64,000 nucleotides of DNA from Cryobacterium arcticum (GCF_001679725.1 NZ_CP016282.1:2852001-2916000), one strand, 5' to 3'. Shown: positions 9,195 to 17,999, counted from the first letter of the stretch. Numbers and translations are program-made. Notes: a model not told the origin generated them from the sequence alone.

Positions 9195-9383
9195 ATGGAC
9201 AACACAACCGTCGTATACGAGAACAGCGGCTGGTGGTTCGCTCTGGCGATCGTCACCGCCGGCCTGGCCGAGACGAAGGGACGCCGGCGCTGGGTCTGGT
9301 TCCTGCTGGGACTCCTGCTCGGCCCGATCGCCACCGCGCTCGTCGTCGTCTGGGCCAGGCCCGATTCCGTCTCGTTCCGCTGA
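9195..9383 (+). CDS. Small membrane protein, hypothetical
   Basis: 62 residues. One hydrophobic segment at about 13-24, then a basic loop TKGRRRWVW and a second helix FLLGLLLGPIATALVVVW. The pattern (short N-terminal segment, Arg-rich loop, G-PIA helix) is common in small actinobacterial membrane proteins of unknown function. It is followed after 17 bp by the convergent SOUL gene. The ATG at 9195 is the only sensible start; the ribosome site is weak (GCCGGG). Confidence 0.6.
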   Translation: MDNTTVVYENSGWWFALAIVTAGLAETKGRRRWVWFLLGLLLGPIATALVVVWARPDSVSFR

Positions 9384-9400
9384 GACCGGTGCGCCGGCTA

Positions 9401-9967
9401 CTAGGCGTCGGCGAGATCGAGCAGTACTTCGTTGCGCCGCAGGAATGCGGGTTTGAAGGGCGGGTCGAACCGGGCAAACCGTGGCTTGCCCGTCGCCGTG
9501 AGGCCGGCAGCGCCGAGAGCCGTGCGCAGTTCTTCCAGGTGCCGGGCGTAGCCGTCCTCGGTCCAGCGTCCCCGGTAGCGGATGGCCGCCACTGTGCTCT
9601 CGGGTACCGTGCGCAAGTGCACCTCAGGGCTGATCGGGCGCGGCGCGGTGTCTTCAGTGAGCCCGGCGGGCAACACGAAGGCGACGCGGTGGCTACCGTC
9701 GGCGGCGTCGCCGGGCTGCTGCACGACGGGGGCCGTCATCGCGATCTTCGTCGAGGCGGCATCCTGCACCACCGGAGCCGTCATCGCGACCTTGGTGCGG
9801 GTCACGTTCTCCCCGCTGATGTAGTTGAACAGGTACCGGAATGCGCGATTGCCGGCGTCCTCGAACGCCCCGTCCACGACGACCTCGGCCAGAACGTGCG
9901 CGGGGTAGCGGCGCACCTCGAAGTCTTCGTAGGTCTGGGCGACATCGTAGGGCTGCTGCTCGGTCAT
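9401..9967 (-). CDS. SOUL family heme-binding protein
   Basis: 188 residues, a single SOUL domain over nearly the whole length. Diagnostic segments are YEDFEVRRYPAHVLAEV near the N-terminus, AFRYLFNYISGEN and the repeated VAMTAPVV / IAMTAPVVQ blocks, ending in RFDPPFKPAFLRRNEVL. No signal peptide, so cytosolic. The family binds heme or related tetrapyrroles in eukaryotes; its bacterial role is not settled. It is monocistronic. Confidence 0.88.
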   Translation of the reverse strand: MTEQQPYDVAQTYEDFEVRRYPAHVLAEVVVDGAFEDAGNRAFRYLFNYISGENVTRTKVAMTAPVVQDAASTKIAMTAPVVQQPGDAADGSHRVAFVLPAGLTEDTAPRPISPEVHLRTVPESTVAAIRYRGRWTEDGYARHLEELRTALGAAGLTATGKPRFARFDPPFKPAFLRRNEVLLDLADA

Positions 9968-10055
9968 CTCTCAACGGTACTCCGCGCGGCGTGCATTCTG
10001 CCTGAGAGGCTCCCGCGCGCGACGCGGGCCACGCGCCGCTCCGCCCCAGGCACGC

Positions 10056-10150
10056 CACCCGCGCAGCGGCGCCCCACCCGCGTACCGCGCGACCGGGCCG
10101 CAGCCCGGCCAACTCACCCGCGCAACGGCGCCGCACCCGCGTACCGCGCG
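10056..10150. repeat. 59-bp direct tandem repeat, GC-rich
   Basis: CACCCGCGCAGCGGCGCC at 10056 recurs as CACCCGCGCAACGGCGCC at 10115, a 59-bp period; about 36 positions from each start match with very few differences, continuing through CACCCGCGTACCGCGCG. It occupies the spacer between EF-G2 (ends 10204) and the SOUL start. Confidence 0.6.
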
Positions 10151-10203
10151 GGCCGGTTGGCTCGCCGCGGATGCCCGCCCTCACTCCCGGCGCGGACCCC
10201 CGG

Positions 10204-12390
10204 TCAGGCGTGCACCGCCGCCGACGCCACCTTGGCCGGCACCGGCTCGTGCCGCAGGTAGCGCCGCCTGAACGTGCCGCTTCCCGCGGTGAGGGCCCGC
10301 AGCTCGATGGCGTAGCGGAGCAGCTCGGCATCCGGGATCTCGGCGTTGATCTCGGTGCGCTCGTCCGCGCCCGGGTTCGAGCTCTCCTCCGCCACCGAGG
10401 TCGTGCCGGTCATGTGGCCGCGGCGGGTGGAGAGGTCGGTCATCACCGGGCCCACGTAGGCGTCGGGCACGGTGATCGTCACCGCCGAGACGGGTTCCAA
10501 CAACTGGATCCGGCCCGCCGCGGCGGCCTCCCGCAACGCGAGGGCTCCGGCGGACTGGAACGCCGCATCCGACGAGTCGACGCTGTGCGCCTTGCCGCCC
10601 ACCAGGGTCACCCGGATGTCCACAACCGGGAACGCCGCCGCAACGCCGCGGGCCATCTGCGCCCGCACACCCTTCTCCACCGATTCGATGTAGTGGCCGG
10701 GCACCACCCCGCCGACCACCTTGTTCACGAACTCGAAGCCGGCGCCGCGCTCGAGCGGCTCCACCTCGATGTCGCAGATGCCGAACTGGCCGTGCCCGCC
10801 GGACTGCTTCACATACCGGCCGCGGGCGGCGACCGGCGTGGCGAAGGTCTCCCGCAGCGGCGTGATCACGTCCACCGTCTGCACATGCACACCCTGGGCG
10901 CGCAGTCGGTCGAGCACCACCTCGGCGTGCGCCTCGCCCATGCACCAGAGCACCAGCTGATGGGTTTCGGCGTTCCGCTCCACCCGGAGGGTCGGGTCGA
11001 CAGCGGCGACCTTGCCGAGGTTCTTGGCGAGCGCATCCTCGTCGCTGTGCGCCTCGCCCTGCACGGCCACGGGCATCAGCGGCTCCGGCATCTCCCACGC
11101 CTGCACGAGCAACGGATGCTCCCGGTCGGAGACCGTGTCGCCGGTCTCGGCATCCGTGAGCCGGGTGAGCGCGCAGATGTCGCCCGCCACGCTGAACGGC
11201 ACCGGCCGCAGGGTCGCCCCGAGCGGGGACTGCAGGTGTGTGACCCGTTCGTCGCTGTCGTGGTCCTGATGCCCGCGGTCGGCGAGCCCGTGCCCGCCGA
11301 TGTGCACGATGCTGTCTTCCCGCAGGGTGCCGGAGAAGAGGCGCACCAGGCAGACCCGGCCGAGGAACGAGTCGATGGTGGTGCGCACCACCTCGCCCAC
11401 CAGCGGGCCGGCCGGGTCGCAAGCCAGCGGCCCCACGAGCTCGCCGGCCAGCCCGGTCACCGGCGGCAGCAAGCGTTCCAGCGGCGACGGGAACGCCCCG
11501 GTGAGCAGCTCCAGCAGTTCGGCCAGGCCCACCCCGGTCTCGGCGGAGGTTGCCAGCACCGGATAGAACGAGCCGCGGGCCACCGCGATCTCCAGGTCGG
11601 CAGTCAGGGTGTCGAGGGCGATGTCGGCGCCGCCGAGGTACCGGTCGAGCAGGGTCTCGTCTTCGCTCTCGGCGATGATGCCCTCGATCAGGGTCGACCG
11701 CGCCGCCTCCGAGTCGAGGAGCTCGGCCTCCGTCGCCGGGCGCGGGGCGGCCGCGGCCCCGGCCTCCGAGACGGTGCCGCTCAGCAGCCCCAGCAGCCCG
11801 GTGATGGCACCGCCGCTTCGCACCGGCACATACAGGGGCAACACCCCGGTGCCGAAGTTCTCCCGGCAGGCCGCGAGCACCGCGTCGTACCCGGCCCGCG
11901 GATGGTCCACCCGGCTGATCACGACGGCCCGCGGCATCCCGATCCGCTCGCACTCCGCCCAGAGGGCCGTGGTGGCCGCGTCGACACCGTCCACCGCGGA
12001 GACCACGAACAGCGCCGCATCCGCCGCCCGCAACCCGGCCCGCATCTCGCCGATGAAGTCGGCGTAGCCCGGGGTGTCGAGCAGGTTCACCTTCAGGTCG
12101 CCCACCGTCAGCGGCACGACCGAAAGGGCCACCGAGCGCTGCTGGCGCACCTCGGACGGGTCCGAGTCGCTCACCGTGCTGCCGGCCTCGATCGAGCCCA
12201 GTCGGGTGATGGCGCCGGTGGCCATGAGCAGTGCTTCGGTGAGCAGGGTCTTGCCGGCGCCCGACCGGCCCACCAGCGCCACGTTGCGAATCTTCGCCGG
12301 GTCGCTCGCGGGTGCGCCCGACGCCGAGGCCCGCCGTTGTTCCGCGCCGCCGCGACCTTTCGCCGCCTCCTGTGTGCCTTTTCCCACCAT
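10204..12390 (-). CDS. fusA2: Elongation factor G-like GTPase, EF-G2
   Basis: 728 residues, full length for an EF-G paralog. After a 30-residue Ala/Arg-rich extension comes the G domain: G1 GRSGAGKT at about 40, G3 DTPGYADF at about 112, and the switch segment with SDSDPSEVRQQRS. The usual G4 NKxD is replaced by SRVD, as seen in the EF-G2 branch. Domains II-V follow (VCLVRLFSGTLREDS, GEAHAEVVLDRL, FVNKVVGGVVPGHYIESVEKGV, GHMTGTTS). The mycobacterial EF-G2 class has weak or no translocase activity; the role here is not known. It is transcribed alone, divergent from the cold-shock/DUF1294 gene. Confidence 0.9.
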   Translation of the reverse strand: MVGKGTQEAAKGRGGAEQRRASASGAPASDPAKIRNVALVGRSGAGKTLLTEALLMATGAITRLGSIEAGSTVSDSDPSEVRQQRSVALSVVPLTVGDLKVNLLDTPGYADFIGEMRAGLRAADAALFVVSAVDGVDAATTALWAECERIGMPRAVVISRVDHPRAGYDAVLAACRENFGTGVLPLYVPVRSGGAITGLLGLLSGTVSEAGAAAAPRPATEAELLDSEAARSTLIEGIIAESEDETLLDRYLGGADIALDTLTADLEIAVARGSFYPVLATSAETGVGLAELLELLTGAFPSPLERLLPPVTGLAGELVGPLACDPAGPLVGEVVRTTIDSFLGRVCLVRLFSGTLREDSIVHIGGHGLADRGHQDHDSDERVTHLQSPLGATLRPVPFSVAGDICALTRLTDAETGDTVSDREHPLLVQAWEMPEPLMPVAVQGEAHSDEDALAKNLGKVAAVDPTLRVERNAETHQLVLWCMGEAHAEVVLDRLRAQGVHVQTVDVITPLRETFATPVAARGRYVKQSGGHGQFGICDIEVEPLERGAGFEFVNKVVGGVVPGHYIESVEKGVRAQMARGVAAAFPVVDIRVTLVGGKAHSVDSSDAAFQSAGALALREAAAAGRIQLLEPVSAVTITVPDAYVGPVMTDLSTRRGHMTGTTSVAEESSNPGADERTEINAEIPDAELLRYAIELRALTAGSGTFRRRYLRHEPVPAKVASAAVHA

Positions 12391-12500
12391 GTGTAGCTCC
12401 CGACCTCGTCGTCTTCGAATCCCGCACCGATGTAACCGATTGATACCCAGTCCGGTCCCGAGGGCAAGGGCCGGGCGCCTGCGACGGTTACGCTCGATCC

Positions 12501-13190
12501 ATGGGTTCCCGAACTGCGCGCATGCACGGCACGCTGACGTCCTGGGACGACGATCGAGGCTTCGGCTTCATCACCCCCAGCGAGGGCACCGGCAAGACCT
12601 TCGTGCACATCAAGGCCTTCCCGGCCCGGCCGACCCGGCCGCAGCTCGGTGAGGCGCTCACCTTCGAGGTCGAACACGAGCCCGGCGGCAAGAGCAAGGC
12701 CACACGGGTGCGTCCGGCGGGCCAGCGCGAGCAGCCGACCGGCCAGCGGGGGCGCCCCGCCGGTCAGCGGATGCCGTCGTCCGCGCAGCGCCCGGCCTCG
12801 CGCAAGCGGTCTGGCGCCGCCCTGTACCTGCCGATTCTGCTCTTCGTGCTGGGCTATCTCGTGGTCAACGCACTGTGGCCGATCCCGCTGTGGGTGGCCG
12901 GCATCTACCTCGTGGCGAGCATCGTCTGTTTCGTCTTCTACGCGGCCGACAAGTCCGCCGCCGGCGCGGGCCGCTGGCGCATCTCGGAGACGACGCTGCT
13001 CCTCTGGGGCGTCGTGGGCGGCTGGCCGGGCGCCATCGTCGCCCAGCAAACCCTGCGGCACAAGACGCAGAAGGTCAGCTTCCGGCGGGCCTTCTGGGGC
13101 AGCGTGGTCGTGAACCTCATCGTGTTCGCGGTGTTCGCGACGCCGGTGTTCGCCCTGGTCGTGGAGTGGACCAAACGCTCGCTGCGCTGA
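12501..13190 (+). CDS. Cold-shock domain - DUF1294 membrane fusion protein
   Basis: 229 residues. The N-terminal 65 residues are a cold-shock domain with RNP motifs WDDDRGFGFITP and KTFVHIKAF, which binds single-stranded nucleic acid. A Gln/Arg/Pro linker with repeated GQR units (about 70-100) leads to a DUF1294 membrane domain with helices at about 107-125, 128-148 and 200-222 and the typical YAADKSAAGAGRWRISE and GGWPGAIVAQQTLRHKTQK segments. This CSD-DUF1294 fusion is widespread in bacteria; its function is unknown, but the fusion implies RNA binding at the membrane. Start at the ATG 12501; residue 8 (MHGTL) is an alternative. Confidence 0.9.
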   Translation: MGSRTARMHGTLTSWDDDRGFGFITPSEGTGKTFVHIKAFPARPTRPQLGEALTFEVEHEPGGKSKATRVRPAGQREQPTGQRGRPAGQRMPSSAQRPASRKRSGAALYLPILLFVLGYLVVNALWPIPLWVAGIYLVASIVCFVFYAADKSAAGAGRWRISETTLLLWGVVGGWPGAIVAQQTLRHKTQKVSFRRAFWGSVVVNLIVFAVFATPVFALVVEWTKRSLR

Positions 13191-13223
13191 CGTCAGCGGC
13201 CCCGACCGTGGACTCGGTCGTGG

Positions 13224-13373
13224 TTACTCGGGCGGGCGGGCCGCCCCGGCTTGCGCCCACTTGGCGTGATCCCGCATGCCGAAACGCACACCGAGCCTGA
13301 TCACCCAGAACAGAGCAAATGCGGCAAGCGCGACGACGAGCAGGTAGATAAGTATCCCCAATACGCTGTACAT
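13224..13373 (-). CDS. Small single-pass membrane protein, 49 residues
   Basis: A short gene starting MYSVLGILIYLLVVALAAFA, followed by LFWVIRLGVRF and a charged tail GMRDHAKWAQAG. One transmembrane helix (about 4-26) with cytosolic basic residues. It lies between the DUF1294 gene and the HxlR gene; the upstream spacer gives only a weak ribosome site. Clean start, helix and tail argue for a real gene, but no family was recognised. Confidence 0.5.
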   Translation of the reverse strand: MYSVLGILIYLLVVALAAFALFWVIRLGVRFGMRDHAKWAQAGAARPPE

Positions 13374-13455
13374 GGGGCCAACCTATCGACGAATCCAACG
13401 AAGCCGAAATGCCCGTGCGCCGTCGACCGACCTGGTACGAGCCGGCCGGAGGCGC

Positions 13456-13857
13456 TCAGCCGTCGAATCGAGCGCGGCTCTCTTCGATCTCGGCCCGGTG
13501 CCGCTGCGTCCAGTCGATGAACGCCCGCACGGGTTCGCTCAGGGTGGTGCCCAGCGTGGTGAGCTCGTATTCCACCCGCGGCGGCGATTCGGGATAGCTC
13601 GTGCGCGAGACCAGACCGTCGCGCTCCAACGCGCGCAGCGTGCGCGTCAGCATCCGGTGCGAAATGCCCGGGATGTCTGCCATGAGGTGGGTGAACCGCA
13701 CCGGTCCCGCAGCGAGGGCGCGGATCACACTCATGGACCACTTGTCGCTGGTCAGTGAGAAGACGTCTCGCACCAGGGCGCGGGAACTCGGTTCCCGGCA
13801 CAGGGCATCCGCATCGGGGTCGAGCGTGAAATTGGTTTCAGCGGGCAGCGCTGTCAT
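13456..13857 (-). CDS. HxlR family transcriptional regulator
   Basis: 133 residues, one winged-helix HxlR domain. Visible features are the near N-terminal Cys (ALCREPSS), WSMSVIRALAAGPVRFTHL, ISHRMLTRTLRALERDGLVSR and the wing VEYELTTLG. The ATG at 13857 is preceded by GAAGGGAAG. It is divergent from an FMN reductase gene, with two copies of GTGCGT-N-ACGCAC between them. HxlR proteins paired with flavin reductases usually sense quinones, aldehydes or diamide through the N-terminal Cys; that is the likely role here. Confidence 0.9.
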   Translation of the reverse strand: MTALPAETNFTLDPDADALCREPSSRALVRDVFSLTSDKWSMSVIRALAAGPVRFTHLMADIPGISHRMLTRTLRALERDGLVSRTSYPESPPRVEYELTTLGTTLSEPVRAFIDWTQRHRAEIEESRARFDG

Positions 13858-13877
13858 CCCGGATTTCTTCCCTTCGT

Positions 13878-13890
13878 GTGCGTCACGCAC
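13878..13890. promoter_or_regulatory. HxlR operator candidate, proximal copy
   Basis: GTGCGTCACGCAC, a perfect 6-bp inverted repeat around one base, 21 bp upstream of the HxlR start codon. The same palindrome with a different centre base is at 13955-13967. Confidence 0.7.
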
Positions 13891-13954
13891 CTCAAAGTGC
13901 GGGACTCGGTGCGGGACTAAAACCGCGGCAGAACCGCTTCCCAGTACTGCCAAC

Positions 13955-13967
13955 GTGCGTTACGCAC
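13955..13967. promoter_or_regulatory. HxlR operator candidate, distal copy
   Basis: GTGCGTTACGCAC, 26 bp before the FMN reductase start codon. Two copies of GTGCGT-N-ACGCAC 77 bp apart in the same divergent spacer strongly suggest binding by the HxlR product to control both genes. Confidence 0.72.
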
Positions 13968-13992
13968 AAATAGTTCCCAAGGAGAAGAACCC

Positions 13993-14577
13993 GTGACCAA
14001 GATCGCCATCATTCTCGGCAGCACCCGCCCCGGACGCAACGGTGAAGCCGTCGCCAAGTGGGTGCAGGGCATCGCCGCACGCCGCAGCGACGCCGAATTC
14101 GAGCTCGTCGACCTCGCCGACTTCCCGCTGCCGCACTTCGACGAGCCGGGGTCGCCGGCGATGGGTGTCTACTCGAACGACCACACCAAGGCGTGGTCGG
14201 CCAAGATCGCCGAGTTCGACGGTTACGTCTTCGTGACGCCCGAGTACAACCACTCCACCTCCGGGGTGCTGAAGAACGCGCTGGACTACCTCTACACGGA
14301 GTGGAACAACAAGGCCGCCGCGTTCGTGAGCTACGGCGGCGTCGGCGGGGCCCGGGCCGTGGAGCACCTGCGGCTCGTCGCCTCCGAGCTGCAGCTGGCG
14401 ACCGTGCGCGGCCAGGTGGCCATTTCGCTGGCCACGGAGTTCGAGAACTACTCGGTCTTCAAGCCGAGCGACTACCTGCTCCCCCAGGTCGACACCATGC
14501 TCGACCAGGTCGTCGCCTGGTCGAAGGCGCTTGAGCCGCTGCGCGCCACGGATGACCAGGATCAGGCTGCCGCGTAA
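13993..14577 (+). CDS. NAD(P)H-dependent FMN reductase / quinone reductase
   Basis: 194 residues, flavodoxin-like fold of the NADPH-dependent FMN reductase family (ChrR/AzoR-like). FMN phosphate loop GSTRPGRNG at residues 9-17, and the isoalloxazine loop TPEYNHSTSGVLKNALDYL at about 82-100, both intact. A purine-rich CAAGGAGAAG precedes the start by a few bases. Cytosolic; likely reduces quinones, azo compounds or chromate-like oxidants. Its divergent HxlR neighbour and shared operators point to induction by electrophiles. Confidence 0.9.
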   Translation: MTKIAIILGSTRPGRNGEAVAKWVQGIAARRSDAEFELVDLADFPLPHFDEPGSPAMGVYSNDHTKAWSAKIAEFDGYVFVTPEYNHSTSGVLKNALDYLYTEWNNKAAAFVSYGGVGGARAVEHLRLVASELQLATVRGQVAISLATEFENYSVFKPSDYLLPQVDTMLDQVVAWSKALEPLRATDDQDQAAA

Positions 14578-14603
14578 CCCGCGTTTTCACGGCGCGCGGG
14601 TCA

Positions 14604-14645
14604 GGCGCCGCTGAGCTGGTGGCGTGCCACCAGCTCAGCGGCGCC
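14604..14645. terminator. Perfect 20-bp inverted repeat after the FMN reductase gene
   Basis: GGCGCCGCTGAGCTGGTGGC (14604-14623) is followed after two bases by its exact reverse complement ending at 14645. It sits in the 185-bp spacer between the convergent FMN reductase and PutP genes and likely ends transcription in both directions. No T-tract. The outer GGCGCCGCT...AGCGGCGCC arms recur in other spacers here (21537-21576). Confidence 0.6.
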
Positions 14646-14762
14646 CGGCCCGCGTATCCCGTCCAGCTTCGGCCGGGCCCGCGCATTCCGCGCGGACCCG
14701 GGCCACGCATCCGTCACCGAGCGACGCGCACGGGGACGCGGCGCCCGGGCACGCAGTTGGGA

Positions 14763-16268
14763 CTAGACCGCGGCCTTCTCGGGCTCGGTGTAGTCCTGCC
14801 GGGCCTGCGCCGCGGCGGCGTCGAACTCGGTCTCGATCTCGGTGGACGGCTTGTAGGTGAACAGGGAGACCACCACCGTCACGAGCAGGCTGGCCGCGAA
14901 GCCGGGCACGATCTCGTACATCGTGGCGCTGAGCGGGGAGTTGCCCCAGATGAACACGACGACCGCACCGGTGACCATACCGGCCAGGGCACCCCAGGTG
15001 GAGAGCTTCTTCCAGTACAGCGAGAGCAGCACGACGGGACCGAAGGCCGCGCCGAAGCCGGCCCAGGCGAAGCCGACGAGCTCGAGGATGGTGGCGTCGC
15101 GGTTGAGCGCGATCAGCCCGGCCACGAGGGCCACGAGCAGCACGCCGAGGCGGCCGAGCATCACCATCTGCTTGGGGCTCGCATCCTTCTTGCCGACGAT
15201 CTTGTAGAGGTCCTCCACCAGCGCCGACGAGCACACGATCAGCTGCGACGAGATGGTGCTCATGATGGCGGCGAGCACCGCGGCCAGCACCAGACCGGCA
15301 ACGAACGGGTGGAACAGGATCTGCGAGAGCAGCAGGAACACGGTCTCCGGGTTGTTCAGGGTGACGTCGGGGTTCTGCTGGAAGTACGCGATGCCGATCA
15401 GCGCGGTGGCGACGGCGCCGAGCGCGGTGAGGATCATCCAGCCGATGCCGATGCGGCGGCCGGCCTTGGCATCTTGCGGGCTGCGCAGCGCCATGAAGCG
15501 CACGAGGATGTGCGGCTGGCCCACGTAGCCCAGGCCCCACGCGGCGGCGGAGATGACGCCGAGGACGGAACCGCCGGCGGTGAGCGAGAGCAGGTCGGGG
15601 TTGACCTCGCGGATCGAATCGATGGTGGCGCCGAGGCCACCGGTCTTGGTGAGGGCGACCACGGGCACCACGATGAGCGCGGCGAGCATGAGCAGGCCTT
15701 GCGCGACATCGGTGAGGGTGGCGCCGAGGAAGCCGCCGAAGAGTGTGTAGAGCAGGGTGACGCCGGCGACGATGAGCATGCCGACGAGGAAGGTGGAGCC
15801 GAACGAGTTCTCGAAGAACACCCCGCCGGCGACCATGCCGGAGGAGACGTAGAACGTGAAGAACACAAGGATGATCAGGCCCGAGACCACGCGCAGCAGC
15901 CGCGACGAGTCCTTGAGCCGGTTCTCGAAGAAGCTCGGCAGGGTGATGGAGTTGTTCGACACGTGGGTGTACGAGCGCAGCCGCGGGGCGACGAACTTCC
16001 AGTTCAGCCAGGCGCCGATGGTCAGGCCGATGGCGATCCAGGCCTCCACGAGGCCGGACACGTAGATGGCGCCGGGCAGGCCCAGCAGCAGCCAGCCGGA
16101 CATGTCGGAGGCGCCGGCGCTCAGCGCCGCGGTGCCGGGCTTGAGGCCACGGCCGGCGAGCATGTAGTCGTCGAGATCCTTGGTCTGCCTGAAGGCGAAG
16201 TAGCCGATGGCGAGCATCCCGGCGAAGTACAAAACAATCGCGACAAGCTGAAAAGTCTGATCAGTCAT
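14763..16268 (-). CDS. putP: Sodium/proline symporter
   Basis: 501 residues, the length of PutP, with about 13 helices. Family segments: GRGLKPGTAALSAGASDMSGWLLLGLPG (sodium and proline site region, helix 2), YTHVSNNSITLPSFFENR, and GLGYVGQPHILVRFMALRS. Imports proline with Na+ across the inner membrane. The ATG at 16268 is preceded by AAGGACTCA; a longer reading from 16349 has no support. No putA neighbour is present. A perfect CCCCCAATTGGGGG palindrome lies 44 bp upstream. Confidence 0.92.
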   Translation of the reverse strand: MTDQTFQLVAIVLYFAGMLAIGYFAFRQTKDLDDYMLAGRGLKPGTAALSAGASDMSGWLLLGLPGAIYVSGLVEAWIAIGLTIGAWLNWKFVAPRLRSYTHVSNNSITLPSFFENRLKDSSRLLRVVSGLIILVFFTFYVSSGMVAGGVFFENSFGSTFLVGMLIVAGVTLLYTLFGGFLGATLTDVAQGLLMLAALIVVPVVALTKTGGLGATIDSIREVNPDLLSLTAGGSVLGVISAAAWGLGYVGQPHILVRFMALRSPQDAKAGRRIGIGWMILTALGAVATALIGIAYFQQNPDVTLNNPETVFLLLSQILFHPFVAGLVLAAVLAAIMSTISSQLIVCSSALVEDLYKIVGKKDASPKQMVMLGRLGVLLVALVAGLIALNRDATILELVGFAWAGFGAAFGPVVLLSLYWKKLSTWGALAGMVTGAVVVFIWGNSPLSATMYEIVPGFAASLLVTVVVSLFTYKPSTEIETEFDAAAAQARQDYTEPEKAAV

Positions 16269-16311
16269 TGAGTCCTTAAGGTCGGATTCCCGGCGTTCGG
16301 GCACAGCTATG

Positions 16312-16325
16312 CCCCCAATTGGGGG
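16312..16325. promoter_or_regulatory. Perfect palindrome CCCCCAATTGGGGG upstream of putP
   Basis: 14-bp perfect inverted repeat, 44-57 bp upstream of the putP start codon, in otherwise ordinary spacer sequence. Position suits an operator near the putP promoter; no partner protein is suggested by the neighbourhood. Confidence 0.4.
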
Positions 16326-16526
16326 ACGAGAGGTCGCCCAGTCTGGCACAGTTGGGCTTTCCTGTGAAGTCTCACAGCTCCGCCGACCGCCCCGGCACCC
16401 TGCCGATCCCGCTCATAGCCCCGGTCAGGGCATAACTCCTGCAATGTTCAGGTCGCGACCAGCGGATGCCCGGAATGGCGCGGCATCCGCCGGCCGCCGC
16501 CCCGAAATGCAGGTGTTGTGCTCGCG

Positions 16527-17999
16527 CTAGCGCACGCCGTCCATCAGCCGCAGAATCGGCTTGGCGAAGACCGCCAGGACCAGCCCGAGCACGATCGCGA
16601 TGCCGCCGAGCACGCCGAAGTAGAGCTGCTCGGGAGCGACGGCGTACCACTGCGCCAGCAGACCGGAGATGGCGGATCCGAGGGCCACCGAGAGGAAGAA
16701 CAGGGCCACCATCTGGGTCTTGAACAGCTCGGGCGCCAGCTTCGTGGACACCGACAGCCCCACCGGCGAGAGCAGCAGCTCGGCCACGGTGAAGACCAGC
16801 AAAATCGCCACCATCGCCAGCAGCGGCGTCGAGTTCGCTGCTCCCCCGGCGAACGGCAGGAACGCCAGGAAGGCGAGGCCCATGATCGCAGTGCCAAACG
16901 CGAACTTCACCGGGGTGGAAGGCTGCTTGGCGCCCCACTTGGTCCAGAGCATGGCGAACACGCCCGACAGCACGATGATGAAGATCGGGTTGATCGACTG
17001 CACCCAGGACACCGGCATCTCCCAGCCGAAGAGTCCCCGGTCCAGGCGCACGTCGGAGTAGATCGTCACGACGGTGAACTGCTGCTGGTAGAGCGACCAG
17101 AACGCCACACTGGCGATGAACAGCGGGATGAACGCGTAGACGCGCTTGCGTTCCACCGTGGAGATCTGCCGGTTGCGAAGGATCACGATGAAGTAAGCCA
17201 CGGATGCCACAATCGTCACGCCGATGACGATGGTCACCAGGTTCGCCGCGGTGATGACACCGGTGAGCACCAGCACCACGATGAGCACGATGGCCGCGGC
17301 GGCGATCAGCAGGTAACGCCGGTACTCGCTGCGCGGCAGCGGGTCGGGCACCTCGCGGGACGAGTCGGGCAGACCCTTGCGCCCGAACGAGTACTGCACC
17401 AGACCGATCGCCATGCCCACGGCGGCCAGACCGAATCCGAAGTGGAAGCCGATGGTGGACTGCAGCAGCCCGGTGAGGATCGGGCCGAAGAACGCGCCCA
17501 GGTTGATGCCGAGGTAGAACAGAGAGAAGCCGGCGTCGCGCCGGGGATCGTCCTTGCGGTACAGCGAGCCGACCACGGAGGTGGCGTTGGCCTTGAGGCC
17601 ACCGCTGCCCAGCGCGATCAGGATAAGGCCGACGACGACTCCGGCGACGCCGGGGATCAGCGCAAGGGCGATGTGCCCGATCATGATGATCACCGCGCTG
17701 GCGTAGAGCACCCGCTCGGAGCCGGCCAGCCGGTCGGCGACCCAGGCGCCCAGGATGGTGGAGAGGTACACCGCGCCGCCGTACGCGCCGACGATGCCCG
17801 CCGCCGTGGTCTGCGGGATATCCAGGCCGCCATCCGCTGCCGAGTAGTACAAGTACAACAGCAGGATGCCCTGCATCCCGTAGAAGGAGAAGCGCTCCCA
17901 CATCTCCACGCCGAAGATGCTGGCCAGCGCCCGAGGCTGTCCGAAGAAGCGGTGGTCGTCCTGGATTTTGCCCGGATCAGGCACCGCGATCTTTGTCAT
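16527..17999 (-). CDS. POT family proton-dependent oligopeptide transporter
   Basis: 490 residues with about 14 helices, the length of bacterial POT (DtpT-like) carriers. The signature is clear: EMWERFSFYGMQGILLLYL (the ExxERFxYY-like motif, with FYG), YGGAVYLSTILGAWVADRL, GSGGLKANATSVVGSLY and the PTR2 motif FSLFYLGINLGAFFGPIL. Imports di- and tripeptides with protons. The ATG at 17999 is used; residues upstream are spacer. The next gene on the same strand is a close paralog, so the pair arose by tandem duplication. Confidence 0.92.
   Translation of the reverse strand: MTKIAVPDPGKIQDDHRFFGQPRALASIFGVEMWERFSFYGMQGILLLYLYYSAADGGLDIPQTTAAGIVGAYGGAVYLSTILGAWVADRLAGSERVLYASAVIIMIGHIALALIPGVAGVVVGLILIALGSGGLKANATSVVGSLYRKDDPRRDAGFSLFYLGINLGAFFGPILTGLLQSTIGFHFGFGLAAVGMAIGLVQYSFGRKGLPDSSREVPDPLPRSEYRRYLLIAAAAIVLIVVLVLTGVITAANLVTIVIGVTIVASVAYFIVILRNRQISTVERKRVYAFIPLFIASVAFWSLYQQQFTVVTIYSDVRLDRGLFGWEMPVSWVQSINPIFIIVLSGVFAMLWTKWGAKQPSTPVKFAFGTAIMGLAFLAFLPFAGGAANSTPLLAMVAILLVFTVAELLLSPVGLSVSTKLAPELFKTQMVALFFLSVALGSAISGLLAQWYAVAPEQLYFGVLGGIAIVLGLVLAVFAKPILRLMDGVR

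Noticed and set aside
10171..12396. Plus-strand open frame of 741 codons and a second minus frame opposite EF-G2
   Set aside because: Shadow frames of a GC-rich gene: Arg/Gly/His-rich translation without domains; EF-G2 motifs are all in the frame 12390-10204.
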